The notes under the pieces are model-generated. The model was not told the DNA's origin, ran no database searches, and saw nothing but the letters and a program-made list of their open reading frames with translations. A program made the position numbers and the translations under genes. Source: Brachycybe producta (Eukaryota; Arthropoda; Diplopoda; Playtdesmida; Andrognathidae). From it: a stretch of DNA of 64,000 nt. Of this stretch, positions 10,317-20,737 are shown in pieces (within the stretch, counting starts at the first letter, position 1; each line of letters starts with the position of its first letter). Location: the NCBI GenBank assembly GCA_036925085.1, contig JAUPFP010000019.1, positions 10,001 to 74,000 on the forward strand, given 5' to 3'.

Positions 10317-11339
10317 CAAAAGTTGTGAAATAAAGTAGAATTATTACAAATAGCTTCTCTAAAAAATGTTTCATTGGTTAAAATATAAACCATTAAAAAA
10401 TCATAAAAAGCGTGTTTTTAAGTCAAAGAACCCGGATTAGAGGGTTAGAGAGTTCAAGACTAGCACCTAACATAAACACACAAACACACAAAGAAAATGC
10501 AAGAAAAGGAGCCCCCACACAACCTAAAATGGTCTTCTTTTATATTAAAAACAAAAGATGCTAAAGAATCTCTACACAATTACTTGCACTATATAGAAAA
10601 TATATTATCAAGACGAAAGTGAGAAAAGTAAATTTTAAACGATAGACACAGAGAGAGAAAGAGAGAGAGAGAGAAAGAGAACACGATGATGACTCTGCGT
10701 ACAGAAAAAGAGATGGGGGAGGGGTCAAAGAGGGTCATTCATGCATTTAATCTCCAGTACAACCCCGTCTTTTCAAGTCAATATATTAAGTCTCTCCTCT
10801 CTCTCTCTTCTTCCTCCTTTTCTCCTCCTTTCTAGTCTCCTATTCTTATATCCAGCAATTTCCTTTATATAAATATATATAAACTGAAGGCTAGATGATC
10901 TATTTTCTCTATCTAGTTCACCAGTCTCTTCACTTTTGATATTAAAAGAGGGTATTTTTTTTTCCTTCTTCTTCTACTATCTTCTACGTAAGAGACTAGA
11001 AAGGGCGTAACATGTGAAAAAGATTCCTAACAGCCAGGGTGTTTTTAGAACATACTAAACATTCCTCAAAAGATTGTGGGCCCATAAGAAACCCCATGTT
11101 GTGGTATTATTAGAATGTGTATTTTCACAAGATGTTGAATCTATAATAAAGGAATAGCCCACGAAACATATGGAATAAACATCTTTATTTCACTACCACA
11201 AGAAAAACACTACTTCTACAGGGTGGGCCACAGTTTTTTTTCCAAATAAAGTTTACAAATGGAAGATATCTTTTTTTTAAATAGGTATGAAAATTAATTT
11301 CACATAAATTATCCACCCTTTTTGGCTTTGCGAGTACGG
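10317..11339. other. AT-rich non-coding stretch with GA microsatellite
   Basis: No gene seen. GA run near 10651-10680; CT-rich patch near 10795-10840. Confidence 0.6.
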
Positions 11340-11421
11340 GCTCTTTTTACGGCATTTTTTTCATTATAGTTATCGCTGGGGCTCTTTTTACGGCATTTTT
11401 TTCATTATAGTTATCGCTGGT
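11340..11421. repeat. Exact 41-bp tandem duplication
   Basis: The block starting GCTCTTTTTACGGCATTTTT occurs at 11340 and again at 11381 with no change, a recent local duplication. Confidence 0.95.
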
Positions 11422-11551
11422 CCTCGTTGTAGCACTGCATTGCCATCGTTATTTTCAAGAAAAAAAGGGCCCGATGACCATCTCAATTGTAAAAACCACA
11501 CCAGAGAGTGTGATGCCTGAGACCGAGCAATTGACTGACTGACTGGTGAAT

Positions 11552-11757
11552 ACAGGCATTTAGAAATCGGGAAGAACTTCAGTTGGCTCCGCCCTTGTTA
11601 TGACGAACGTAACTTCCAATTGGTTGGTTATGTAGTCTGACGTCACATGCTCCGCCCTTTTCAACGTTGAACCACACAACAAACCAATTAAAAGTTGCCG
11701 GTCGTCATAAAAAAGGGCGGAGCCAACTGAACTTCTTCCCGATTTCAAAATGCCTGT
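11552..11757. mobile_element. ACAGGCA-type MITE (9-bp TSD)
   Basis: Inverted ends ACAGGCATTTAGAAATCGGG and (right, reversed) ACAGGCATTTTGAAATCGGG. Flanks CTGGTGAAT (11543-11551) and CTGATGAAT (11758-11766) form a 9-bp target duplication with one change. The core carries CTCCGCCCTTG, CCAATTGGTTGG, TCTGACGTCACATGC and AAAAAGGGCGGAG. A 9-bp duplication suggests a Mutator-like helper. Confidence 0.9.
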
Positions 11758-11766
11758 CTGATGAAT

Positions 11767-12649
11767 AGCTCTTGGATTCTCAGTATCCAAACCTGTCATT
11801 GAAGTGGCGGTAATACTTTATGTTAAGTCAGGAACAACACATATGGAGAACATACAACAGAAAACACACAAGATAACCACTGCAACAAAAGAAATTCTGT
11901 TCGTTTTTTTTCTGTTTGTATGTGAGGAACACACACATGCAGAACAGAAATGCGAAACGCCATCTTTTGTGAAACATAGACAAACATGTGTTCCAAAGGC
12001 TAATCAAGATGGACGATCCAACAGTAGTTTGCAACATAACTTATGGGTGCATTGTTTTGATGATGTATTGCAAGCTACAATCTGTTTCTTGCATTTCGAA
12101 GGCAGAATTGTCTGTTTTCTGTTTTTTTCTTACATGTTTTCTTTTACATTTTCTGCAAGTGTGTCTCTGGCTTTAGAGAAAGAACCCACATGCAGAAAAC
12201 GATGACTGAAAATGCTACAGAAAATATAATTTACCTAATTGATATAATACAGTTACACTTTTATTTTTCTAAATATTTTCTGTCACATAACTAGAAAAGA
12301 ATTATTTAATTAAGAAAAAATATATTTTTAGTCATATTTTCAATTTGTGTTTTCTGCATGTAAAAAAAAAAGAATACAAGACAGAAATAAATAAATACTA
12401 AGTCAAATTTAAGAAAAAAAAAACACAAAGATCCAACCCAAAACTGGGAAATATATAAATGAGTCTAACGTGAGTGATTTAAGGTTAAACTAAAAGGTAC
12501 AAACAATCCATATCATTATAACATAAAACAGCCTTATTAAAAGTAGTGTAACTCTAGGAAAAACCAAACTGCAGTAAAAGGATGGAGGTGCTGCACCGTG
12601 CATTCATATAAATGCATACATATAACAACATTGCATGTGTTAAATTAAG

Positions 12650-12651
<2 letters not shown>
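11767..12651. other. Non-coding stretch with one unassigned open frame
   Basis: A plus-strand frame open from 11804 to 12205 (133 codons) has no domain I recognise and an overlapping minus-strand frame of similar size; I do not accept it as a gene. The ACATGCAGAA word at about 11935, 12189 and (reversed) 12352 suggests an old dispersed repeat. Confidence 0.5.

Positions 12652-12708
<57 letters not shown>
12652..12708. repeat. AT microsatellite
   Basis: Uninterrupted TA dinucleotide run. Confidence 0.97.
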
Positions 12709-12713
<5 letters not shown>

Positions 12714-13464
12714 AAACACCAGCAAGCAATTGATTGCTAGGTTGCTAGGAAACAGTTTGAGCCAAAACACAAGAGCTGCAAAAGTTTGATGATGATGATG
12801 GCCACTCGCTAGCTTACAATTTCCACAAAAAAACACAGTGATGTCCATTCATTACAAAAGACAAAACCCACCCACAATCGGTGATAAAATGTTCAAAAGC
12901 AAACAACAACTTGACAAAGAGGAAACAGAGAGCGAGAGAGAAAGAGAAAAAGGGCGAAATTCACTAATAAGACACATTAGCATATATAGAAAAGATAACT
13001 AGAGCAAGTCATCTAGCCACATCCATATATTAATGAAGACTATATGGCCTCAATTTAAAAAAAAGCCCACACAATCAAACCAACCACATATATATTAAAC
13101 ATTAATAACATCATTAACAATGTACCCATATTAAAGATAGATGAGAAGAGCAATATACCGTCAATGGAATTGTATTCAATTTCATTTAATTGCCACTTTG
13201 AAGAACATTAAATTATTTTCGTTTTCAAATAACAAGTGAATAATGGCAGGCACTTGAAAAAAAAACAAAAACAATATTAATGAAGTATATATTTTTTTTA
13301 CTCATATTTGCATTCATGGATGTTAATACATAAGATGCTCTTGAAGTCACACACACAATCACTAACAATGTTTCTAAAATGTAAAGTAGATATTAACATG
13401 AAAGTAATCAATGCCGCACTTTCATGCATAATAAATATGCACAAAAACACAACCTATTACAGTA
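12709..13464. other. AT-rich non-coding stretch
   Basis: No gene, RNA or repeat seen beyond short GA-rich and TATA-rich patches. Confidence 0.6.
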
Positions 13465-13797
13465 TGCATGCAATCACTGCAAACATCTATTTTCAAGAAG
13501 CAATCCTTGTGTTTCGGCAATCACTGCTAACGTCTACTTGCAAGAAGCAACCCCTGTGGATCGGCAATCACTCCTAACATCTATTTTCAAGAAGCAACGC
13601 CTAAAACATGGTAATCACTTCTAGCATACGTTTTCAAGAAGCAACCCTTGTAGTACGGCAATCACTGCTAACGTCTACTTTCCAGAAACAACCCCCGTAA
13701 TACGGCAATCACTGCTAACGTCCACTTTATAAAAAGCAACCCCTGCGGTATGGCAATCACTGCTAACGTCCGTTATCCAGAAGCAACCCCCCCCCTG
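13465..13797. repeat. 47-bp minisatellite, about six to seven units
   Basis: Units begin GGCAATCACTGCTAACGTCT and contain CAAGAAGCAACCCCTGTG. Period is 47 (for example 13515 to 13562). Units differ by several percent and the first ones are most degraded. It ends 20 bases before the Harbinger-like element at 13819. Confidence 0.9.
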
Positions 13798-13818
13798 CGG
13801 AATGGTATTTTACAATAA

Positions 13819-14251
13819 AGGCGCATTCACACTAGGCTGGTTTACAAGCTGCTGGTTGCTGCTGGCTATTAGCAGCAACAGCAAGCAGCAGCTGCTTTGG
13901 GTTCACACTTGTCCAGTCACTGCTGGTATTAGCAGTGCAAGTCATCCAATCACCATCTTGCAACAAACACAAACAACACAAACCAACCCACCCAAGCAGT
14001 GGAGTTTCAACTACCACTAGTGCCACTACTAGCAACAAAAAGTTCACACTAGATAGCAGCAGCAGGAAGGGAGTCACATGACCAGCTGGTAGCTGCTAAA
14101 ATTGGACATGTCCAACTTCACCAGCCGCTGTTAAAATCACTAGCCCGCTGGAGAAAGCAGCTGCTAGTAGCAGTTCAGACTATGCTGCTAGAGCGCTACA
14201 ACCAGCCAGCAACAACCAGCCAGCAGCAACCAGCCTAGTGTGACTGCGCCA
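13819..14251. mobile_element. PIF/Harbinger-like foldback
   Basis: Ends: AGGCGCATTCACACTAGGCT on the left, TGGCGCAGTCACACTAGGCT on the right, reversed. Both are flanked by TAA (13816-13818 and 14252-14254). The arms are packed with CAGCAG/CTGCTG and CCAGC words, so short frames here read as Gln/Leu/Ala strings. No transposase. Confidence 0.85.
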
Positions 14252-14304
14252 TAAGAAAAGAACCTGCTCTCAAAACATGGTGGCAGCTTTAAATAATCAA
14301 GATA

Positions 14305-14519
14305 TAGTAGAACGTCGATTATCAGAACTACTGTCGGGCACGTCGAGTTCCAATAATCGAAACTTCATATAATCGAAATCCCATTAAAAAAGTGGAGAAA
14401 AGAAAAAACCGATTGCAAAGAAACTTTTTTATATTTCCATAAGTAGTATTTCAATAAAAAATAAGTAAAACAAAATTGGTTTCGATAATCAACGGTTCCC
14501 GATAATCAACGCTCTACTG
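14305..14519. mobile_element. pogo/Tigger-type MITE (Tc1/mariner)
   Basis: Left TAGTAGAACGTCGATTATC and right (reversed) CAGTAGAGCGTTGATTATCG are inverted ends; a second inner pair, AATAATCGAAAC and GTTTCGATAATC, follows. Both sides carry a TA duplication (14303-14304 and 14520-14521). The CAGTAGAAC-CGATTATC end is characteristic of pogo/Tigger-like elements. 215 bp, non-coding. Confidence 0.85.
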
Positions 14520-14926
14520 TAACTGCTAACCTTCTATGTAAATCACCGAGGGAAAAAAAATCTCATAAAAACAATCACATGCGCATAAAAAAAAACATTG
14601 CAAACTTTATTCAAATCTTTAAAAAAAAAGAAAAGAAAAAACATCTCAAGAATTTCTTTCATTCAAAAATAATTAACATTAACTTTACAAAAAAAAAATC
14701 ACTTCGTTTCATACAAGATAATTAAGAGCCCATTTTTTTCAATTAGCAAACAATTCTTTAAATACAATAGCGTGTGAAATTAATAAAGCTTTTTTTTAAA
14801 AAAAATAATAATCATTGAAGATAAAATAAAAATGTTTGCTTAAGAATTTCTTGGAGCAAATTTCAAAGAGAAATTTTGCGCTTGTTCATCAAAGAAAAAC
14901 CTTTTGTTTTTTGTTTTTCTTCCTTG

Positions 14927-15330
14927 TACGGAGCCCTGTGAATGACACGCGAGATTTTTTTTAAAACTCGACATACCGACTTTTATTCTGTTTTATTCGG
15001 CCATGTTAAGAATGCCATTTTGTGCGCACCATATACTCTAATAATTAAATTATTGCTGCTACAAGAGGGCGATTGCAATAATTTAATTATGGTGCACAGA
15101 ACATGGCATAATTAACATGGCTGAATAAAAGAGATTAAAAGTCAACATGTCGAGAATAAAGTCGACATGTCGAGATTCTGGAAAAAAGTCGAAATGTCGA
15201 GATTAAAGTCGACATGGCGAGGTTAAAGTCGATATGTCGCGATTAAAGTCAAAATGTCGAGATTAAGTTAAAGGCGAAATGTCGAGATTTTAAAAAAAAA
15301 TCTCTCGCATGTCCTTTACAGGTCTCCGTA
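14927..15330. mobile_element. Foldback element with TACGGAGCCCTGT ends and an internal 21-bp minisatellite
   Basis: Left TACGGAGCCCTGTGAATGAC and right (reversed) TACGGAGACCTGTAAAGGAC, then CGCGAGATTTTTTTT on both sides. Inside, ATTTAATTATGGTGCACAGA (about 15080) is the inverse of a segment near 15030-15060. From about 15136 to 15290 the unit AAAGTCGACATGTCGAGATT is repeated, degenerate, about seven times. The terminus is shared with other foldbacks in the window. Target duplication not clear. Confidence 0.75.
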
Positions 15331-16312
15331 ATCTTGTGTTTTTTTCTATCATCGTTAAAAAAATGAAGATCCAATAAAAACGAATGCGTAGGCGCCATAA
15401 AGATGCACTGACGCTGTTAGAAAATAAGAAAAGCTTAAACAAGCTTTAACAAGATAGAAAAACGCCAACCTTACAGAAGAAGAAGAAAGAAAGAAAGAAA
15501 CGACAAGTTATGCAAATGCAAATAATCGCTCTGGGGTTCTTTTTAAACAGAGCGCGCTCTCTCTCTCTCTCTCTCGCTCCCCCCCCCCTCTGAAAACATA
15601 TTCTAACAATTTGCACCCATTGTCGAATACAGTTGTTGGCAAACAACGAACCAAAAAAAAAACACCCACAACATTAACTTTTATAGCGTGAGGGGGCTCA
15701 TTTTATTCATTGTTTTGCATTGCTTCTTAATTGAAAAAAATAAAGAGCGAAAGAAAAAGTAAGACTAAGGTGGCCCCCTATAAACAAACACCTCCATTAC
15801 TATATATATACAGTATATGCAACAATGAAAATTAACCATTGTTGTTGGCACATCGGAATTTTACACTCCTCAACGTTTTTTTTTTTTGCAAACATTTGTT
15901 TTTTTTTTTAAAACAAGCAAATTTTATTCGCTTTTAATAAGAGTTTGAGGAAGCGTGTAAATATTATATATAATAGTGAAAGAGTTTCCAAAAAGAAGAT
16001 AACATCTTGAACCCTCTTATGAAACATCCTAATAATAAAAGTGTCAGTTTCCTAGTCTTGTTTTTTTTTTTTAAAAAACCACAACAACCATGAGAAGAAT
16101 CAATGAACGAGAAAAATCCATTTCGTGGCATTTTCGCTTTTCTCTTTTGCTTGTGCTCATATAATGTGCATGTGTGCGCCTTGCTACGTTTACAGCAGGA
16201 ATTTTACAACGACGGACGAGAATCACGGGTGTAGCGGGGGAGGGAGGGGGTGGGGCGCAATGTTGAGGGGGTATTAACTAGTAAGGCAACCACAACCTTT
16301 GTTGGAGTCTTT
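15331..16312. other. AT-rich non-coding stretch
   Basis: No gene seen. CT/C run near 15557-15590, several T and A homopolymers, short TATATATA near 15802. Confidence 0.6.
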
Positions 16313-16500
16313 ATAAGGCTATGCTAGATGCTGGTTTCACATTCGAATTCTAGCCTCTAACCAGGTTCTGCAACTGCAAAACGCAATTTTTTCTTTTACT
16401 TATGAATTTCTATTTTTTCTTAAAAAAAATAGGGGGGGGCGCACTGAAACTTTTTGCTCCCGGGCGCTAAAAAACCTAGCTACGTCACTCACGAGAATCG
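16313..16500 (+). repeat. Dispersed repeat ending TGCTCCCGGGCG, paired with 26745-26930
   Basis: Shares with 26745-26930 the blocks GCTATGCTAGATGCTG, GAATTCTAGCCTCTAAC, AGGTTCTG and GGGCGCACTGAAA, then TTGCTCCCGGGCG and ACCTAGCTA in the same order and orientation. It may be the 3' part of a retroelement or an old DNA transposon; I cannot assign it. Confidence 0.7.
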
Positions 16501-17361
16501 AGCACAAAACGCCAACAATAAAACGCCGAGTGTATATACAAGGGTGTCCCAAAAGTCTCACCATATGTTGGTGAAATAGGACCTTCCCACACGAACCACA
16601 ACGTTTGAGGGATCGAGTTCGACTGCAAATTCTTGTCGCAGGTGGCTGAGCGGTGGTTGCAATGTTTTGCTATAGAAAAACGCCGGACCTTTGGACAAGA
16701 GCGGTTTCACTCAACTGTATACACAACTGTGAATATGCGGATAAGTATCCGTATATCCACAGTTGCGAAAACGGTGGCCGAAGTCAAGAACGACCACCGG
16801 TTGTCAGGTTGTGATTTAAAATGTATTGCTATGAGGAAGGCCACATCAACCACTAGGGTAACCGCTTCTATGTGACAACACAAAGTTCTCCCGTGTGAAG
16901 AGGCTCTTTAGACACAGACACACAAATAACAACAAAATGTATGCCGAGAAGGTCCGTTTGACCATCTGACCACACCAATCTTTAATGTTTACCCTGAGAT
17001 AAAAAAATCTTTTACCCAAGCTACCTCCAGGCCTTTTTTATCTATACCTCTGTGCGAACCCTCCCCCCGAATTAAAATTTTAAAAACTGTAATAAAATTA
17101 AAGATCTAATGAGACTTCATAAAATGCCAGAAGAATAGACTAAAAAATAAACTTTTAGAACAAAAAATAGAACAAAACGTCCTTTTTTGGGGGTGGATTC
17201 GCTATATGTATTGAATATTGCTTGCTGTACCATTGCAGATAAGCAGAATGCTTTTATTTTTACTGTGTGCTTGTGTATACGAGACTCAATAAAATTCCTC
17301 CAAGCTAAAATTCCATCGTCCTTTTTATGAGGGCGTAACCTTCTCGGACAAGAAAACAATC

Positions 17362-17392
<31 letters not shown>

Positions 17393-17598
17393 GTCTCTTG
17401 CCTTACTCGCACCCTCATTTTCTAAAATGCCCCTCACTTTCAATATAAACCTATACATAATGCCTGGCAAAACTACATCAACTTTGGGTCGTTTAATTCA
17501 ACTAGCCAAACGAAATAATCGTAATCGAAAGCCCATCAAAAGCAGATGTACCATGAGTTTCATACGAAACATTTTCCAAAAATCCCTCTTTTATCCTC

Positions 17599-17643
<45 letters not shown>

Positions 17644-17788
17644 CTCTCTTTTTATCTCAAATTAAAATAATAACATGTTTACAATACTAACATATGGTAA
17701 ACAATGTTATTTATTGAAGTGCTTCATTTAAGACATTAGGCATTTTTTAGCTTATAATGTTTGATGATGAAGAGAGTGAGAGAGAAAC

Positions 17789-17827
<39 letters not shown>

Positions 17828-18237
17828 AAAAAAAAAAGAATTAGTAGTTAGGGACCACTGTTTTTAGACAGCGTGAATGGTCACTCATTTACGAGTTATT
17901 CCCATCAATGCACACCTGAAGTAACTCTTTCATTATGTGTGTATACGTGTGGGGGAGAGGGAGGAATGGATAAAATAAGCAAAGCTGTGGTAGCAGCGTC
18001 ATCTTTTGCAAGAAACATGCAACCTCAATTTCATCTTCATTCTATAAACTACAGTTAGATCTAGCTGCACTGTAAAGATGGACTTGAACGTTTTAAAAAA
18101 ATTTAAATAAAGGTTTTGCACTATGTCACTCAAACCAAACCAAAATTTACAATGCAAAATAAAGGCGCTTAAAAACAAATGACACATTTTGAGTGGAGAA
18201 AATAACTTCAAAATTCAAAGAATCACCTCAATTACAG
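16501..18237. other. Non-coding stretch with AG/CT microsatellites
   Basis: No gene supported. GGGTGTCCCAAAAGTCTCA at about 16543 resembles a transposon end without a partner. CT runs at about 17359-17384 and 17602-17639 and a GA run at 17796-17825 account for the longer open frames here. Confidence 0.6.
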
Positions 18238-19215
18238 AGTTGGGAAGGTTTTTCCTACTAGTGGTTTAAACCACTCTTTAAACTGGGCTGGGTTAAACTA
18301 GTTTAGTCGATTTTTTTCTTCTTTAGTTTTACTTGGGCTGTGGAGTCGTTACATAATTGTTCGACTCCGACTCCTGTAATTTGAAATTTGTAATCCGACT
18401 CCACTACGACTCCGACTGAGTCGGACAAACAAAAATAAAGAAAAATTGAAACTAAATCAACCTAATTATGTATTTGTTCAAAAATAATTTGTAAATTGCA
18501 AGCGAATTTAATTTAAATTGAATTGGTTCTTAAAAATAGCATGGCTTCAATTATGTCCGATTTCATCGATGCTCTCAAATCAGATTTTAGAATTCGGTCC
18601 ACACAGATACCTGAGTCGGTGGTAAAGCCCAAACGGTTAGAGCGGCATTTGGCGTATTCTCAGGGTACGTCGATATTGCATCTTTAAGACTCAATTTTGA
18701 TGTTAAGTTTATACCGACTCTTACCTAAAATGAGCGACTCCACCAACACCGACTCCACAGCCCTAAGTTTTACATGTAACATGCTATATATAGTATATGG
18801 TTCAATAGACATAAGATAAAGATTATCATCCTTTTTACCTTTTTGCACTAACAGTTTTTTTCCACATTCCTTGCATTTCATTCCTATAATTTTTTCCTTC
18901 CAATGAAATTTGTGAAAATTAGCTTATATTATCTAATGTTTGGCCAACCTTTACCACTCATTGTGACAAATATACTAAGATGCTTAAGTTCAAACTGATG
19001 GTAGCAATACAAGAAATGCTTAGGATGCTAAGGCTAGAGATGAGTAGAGTAAAATAATTAGTAACATACTGGCAATGCTACAATTGAAGTGAATATTTTT
19101 TTTATTTTTACATTAGGGACTTCCCCCTTTTTATTAAAGAAGTTTAACGCATTTTAATCCATAAAAACCCGGGCTAAACCGGGTTTAAACCAGCGGGCTT
19201 TGCTAAATTAATAAA
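18238..19215. repeat. Probable older element with GGTTTAAACC-rich ends, split by a hAT-like MITE
   Basis: Left part has AGTGGTTTAAACCACTC and CTGGGCTGGGTTAAAC; right part has AACCCGGGCTAAACCGGG and TTTAAACCAGC. These are inverted relative to each other across the nested element at 18333. No convincing target duplication was found, so the limits are approximate. Confidence 0.4.
18333..18765. mobile_element. hAT-like MITE (8-bp TSD)
   Basis: Ends TTGGGCTGTGGAGTCG and (right, reversed) TAGGGCTGTGGAGTCGG. Exact target duplication AGTTTTAC at 18325-18332 and 18766-18773. Body has repeated CGACTCC words. End sequence and 8-bp duplication fit hAT. Non-coding. Confidence 0.9.
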
Positions 19216-20260
19216 ATCTTTTTTTTTGCCTACCCTGCAGTCCATTACCATATGGGAATCCTACTTCCAAAAAGAAATAGTGAAAAATTCTACTAAGGCA
19301 CTCTACATATATACAGAGTGACTACAAAGTGTCATCACTTTAATGTCCACTTGAAATTTCTCAAGATCCTCAGGAGAACACATCAAAGTGAAAGTTTGGA
19401 GAAATAAAAACATATTGATGTTTTTGTCTTTACCAAAAACTCCCTATGTCCAATCAATACACTTCTTTTACAACATCAAGTGAGAGATCCTCAAGAAAAC
19501 CAAAAATATCTATCGAGGTTGTGTGTATGTGTGTATTGTGAAGCCATTTAAGGTTGTAAATCAAGTGTTAAGTACCCAAAATAAGAGCCATAGGTGAGAG
19601 TGACTTGCACTCCACATTCTAAAACGATAGATGTGGTCATAAAATTTCCTTTTTTTTTCCTTCTTCTTCTTTCTCCAAAGATAGGCTTCTTTTTCAAATG
19701 AAGGCAAAAGATAAAAGGGAGAAAATTAGCTAGTTATATCTAAAAGATAAAAGCTACACATAATAATGAACATGGTTCAATAAAACAGCAGGCTCTGCGT
19801 TTATAATGTTAAGAGTCTAAACACAATGACTATAATAAAACATTCATTTAGATATATTATACAGAGTGAGAGAGACACCCTTTTTTTTACATATGTCTTG
19901 TTGTTGGTTGCTTATCATCAAAATTATAAAAGCAGATATCATTTATAACTACATAAAGGTTATAACACACACACAGTAGATTAGAACACAACAGCCACTG
20001 TATGTGTTCAATGTGATTAGATAGCGAAAAACCTGCATTGGGACTGTTTACCAAGGTTATAAGCTAGTTATGACAACATACAAGTCCGTATGATAATTCT
20101 AATTACCTCTCTTTTTTTTCCACCCCCTCTTAGTTATACTGGGTTACAAGTCATTGCAAAATAGTCATGAACAAGTTCATAAACAGGTGACTAATTGCCA
20201 ACTTGCAGGATGCTTTATGGTCAACCGCGAGAAACCTGTCACTGCTAAACAATCACGAGT
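19216..20260. other. AT-rich non-coding stretch
   Basis: No gene, RNA or repeat family recognised. Confidence 0.6.
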
Positions 20261-20268
20261 GAATAGTC

Positions 20269-20510
20269 CATGAGCGCCCGCACATCGGGGCAAGAGGGGA
20301 CACTTGCCAAAAAAAATATTAATATCTAATTTTTTTTACCTACTACTTTTTGGGTTTTAACCAATTAAATCGCACTTAAGCACTAAAGAGCTAAAGATCC
20401 ACAAAGTTTAAACTTAAGACATTTAACTTTACAAAAAAAAAACTAGATGAATTTAACCTGGACCACTTGTGTTTTGCCCCCTCTTGCAAAAATTTCTGCG
20501 GGCGCCCATG
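20269..20510. mobile_element. hAT-like MITE (8-bp TSD)
   Basis: Ends CATGAGCGCCCGCA and (right, reversed) CATGGGCGCCCGCAGAAAT. Exact duplication GAATAGTC at 20261-20268 and 20511-20518. Inner arms AAGAGGGG and CCCCTCTTGC are also inverted. 242 bp, non-coding. Confidence 0.92.
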
Positions 20511-20578
20511 GAATAGTCCCATTCAAATAATATTGTAATCTAGTGTAGGTTTCGAATATGAGTGAGTAGGGTGTGACT

Positions 20579-20728
20579 ACAGGCAGTTCTACCCAGCACT
20601 AAGTTTTCGTTTTTCCCCCGCCCTTTTACGAGAGTCATCAATTTCTAATTGGTTGATATTTGGTCTGACGCTAATAAATGGGCGGGGGGAAAAACAAAAT
20701 CTTAGTGCTGGGCAGAAGAACTGCCTGT
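20579..20728. mobile_element. ACAGGCA-type MITE (9-bp TSD)
   Basis: Ends ACAGGCAGTTCTACCCAGCA and (right, reversed) ACAGGCAGTTCTTCTGCCCA. Exact 9-bp duplication GGTGTGACT at 20570-20578 and 20729-20737. Core has CCGCCCTTTTACGAGAGTCA, an ATTGG box and a TAAATGGGCGGGG block. Confidence 0.95.
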
Positions 20729-20737
20729 GGTGTGACT

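Noticed and set aside
11804-12205. 133-codon plus-strand frame
   Set aside because: No recognisable domain, Phe-rich, with overlapping frames on both strands. No support as a gene.
13832-14077. Leu/Val-rich minus-strand frame that looks like a membrane peptide
   Set aside because: It lies wholly within a foldback MITE built of CAGCAG/CTGCTG words.
16633-16720. tRNA- or SINE-like A box (TGGCTGAGCGGT) with a weak B-box-like GGTTTCACTC downstream
   Set aside because: B box is poor and no cloverleaf can be drawn; a single chance A-box match is not enough.
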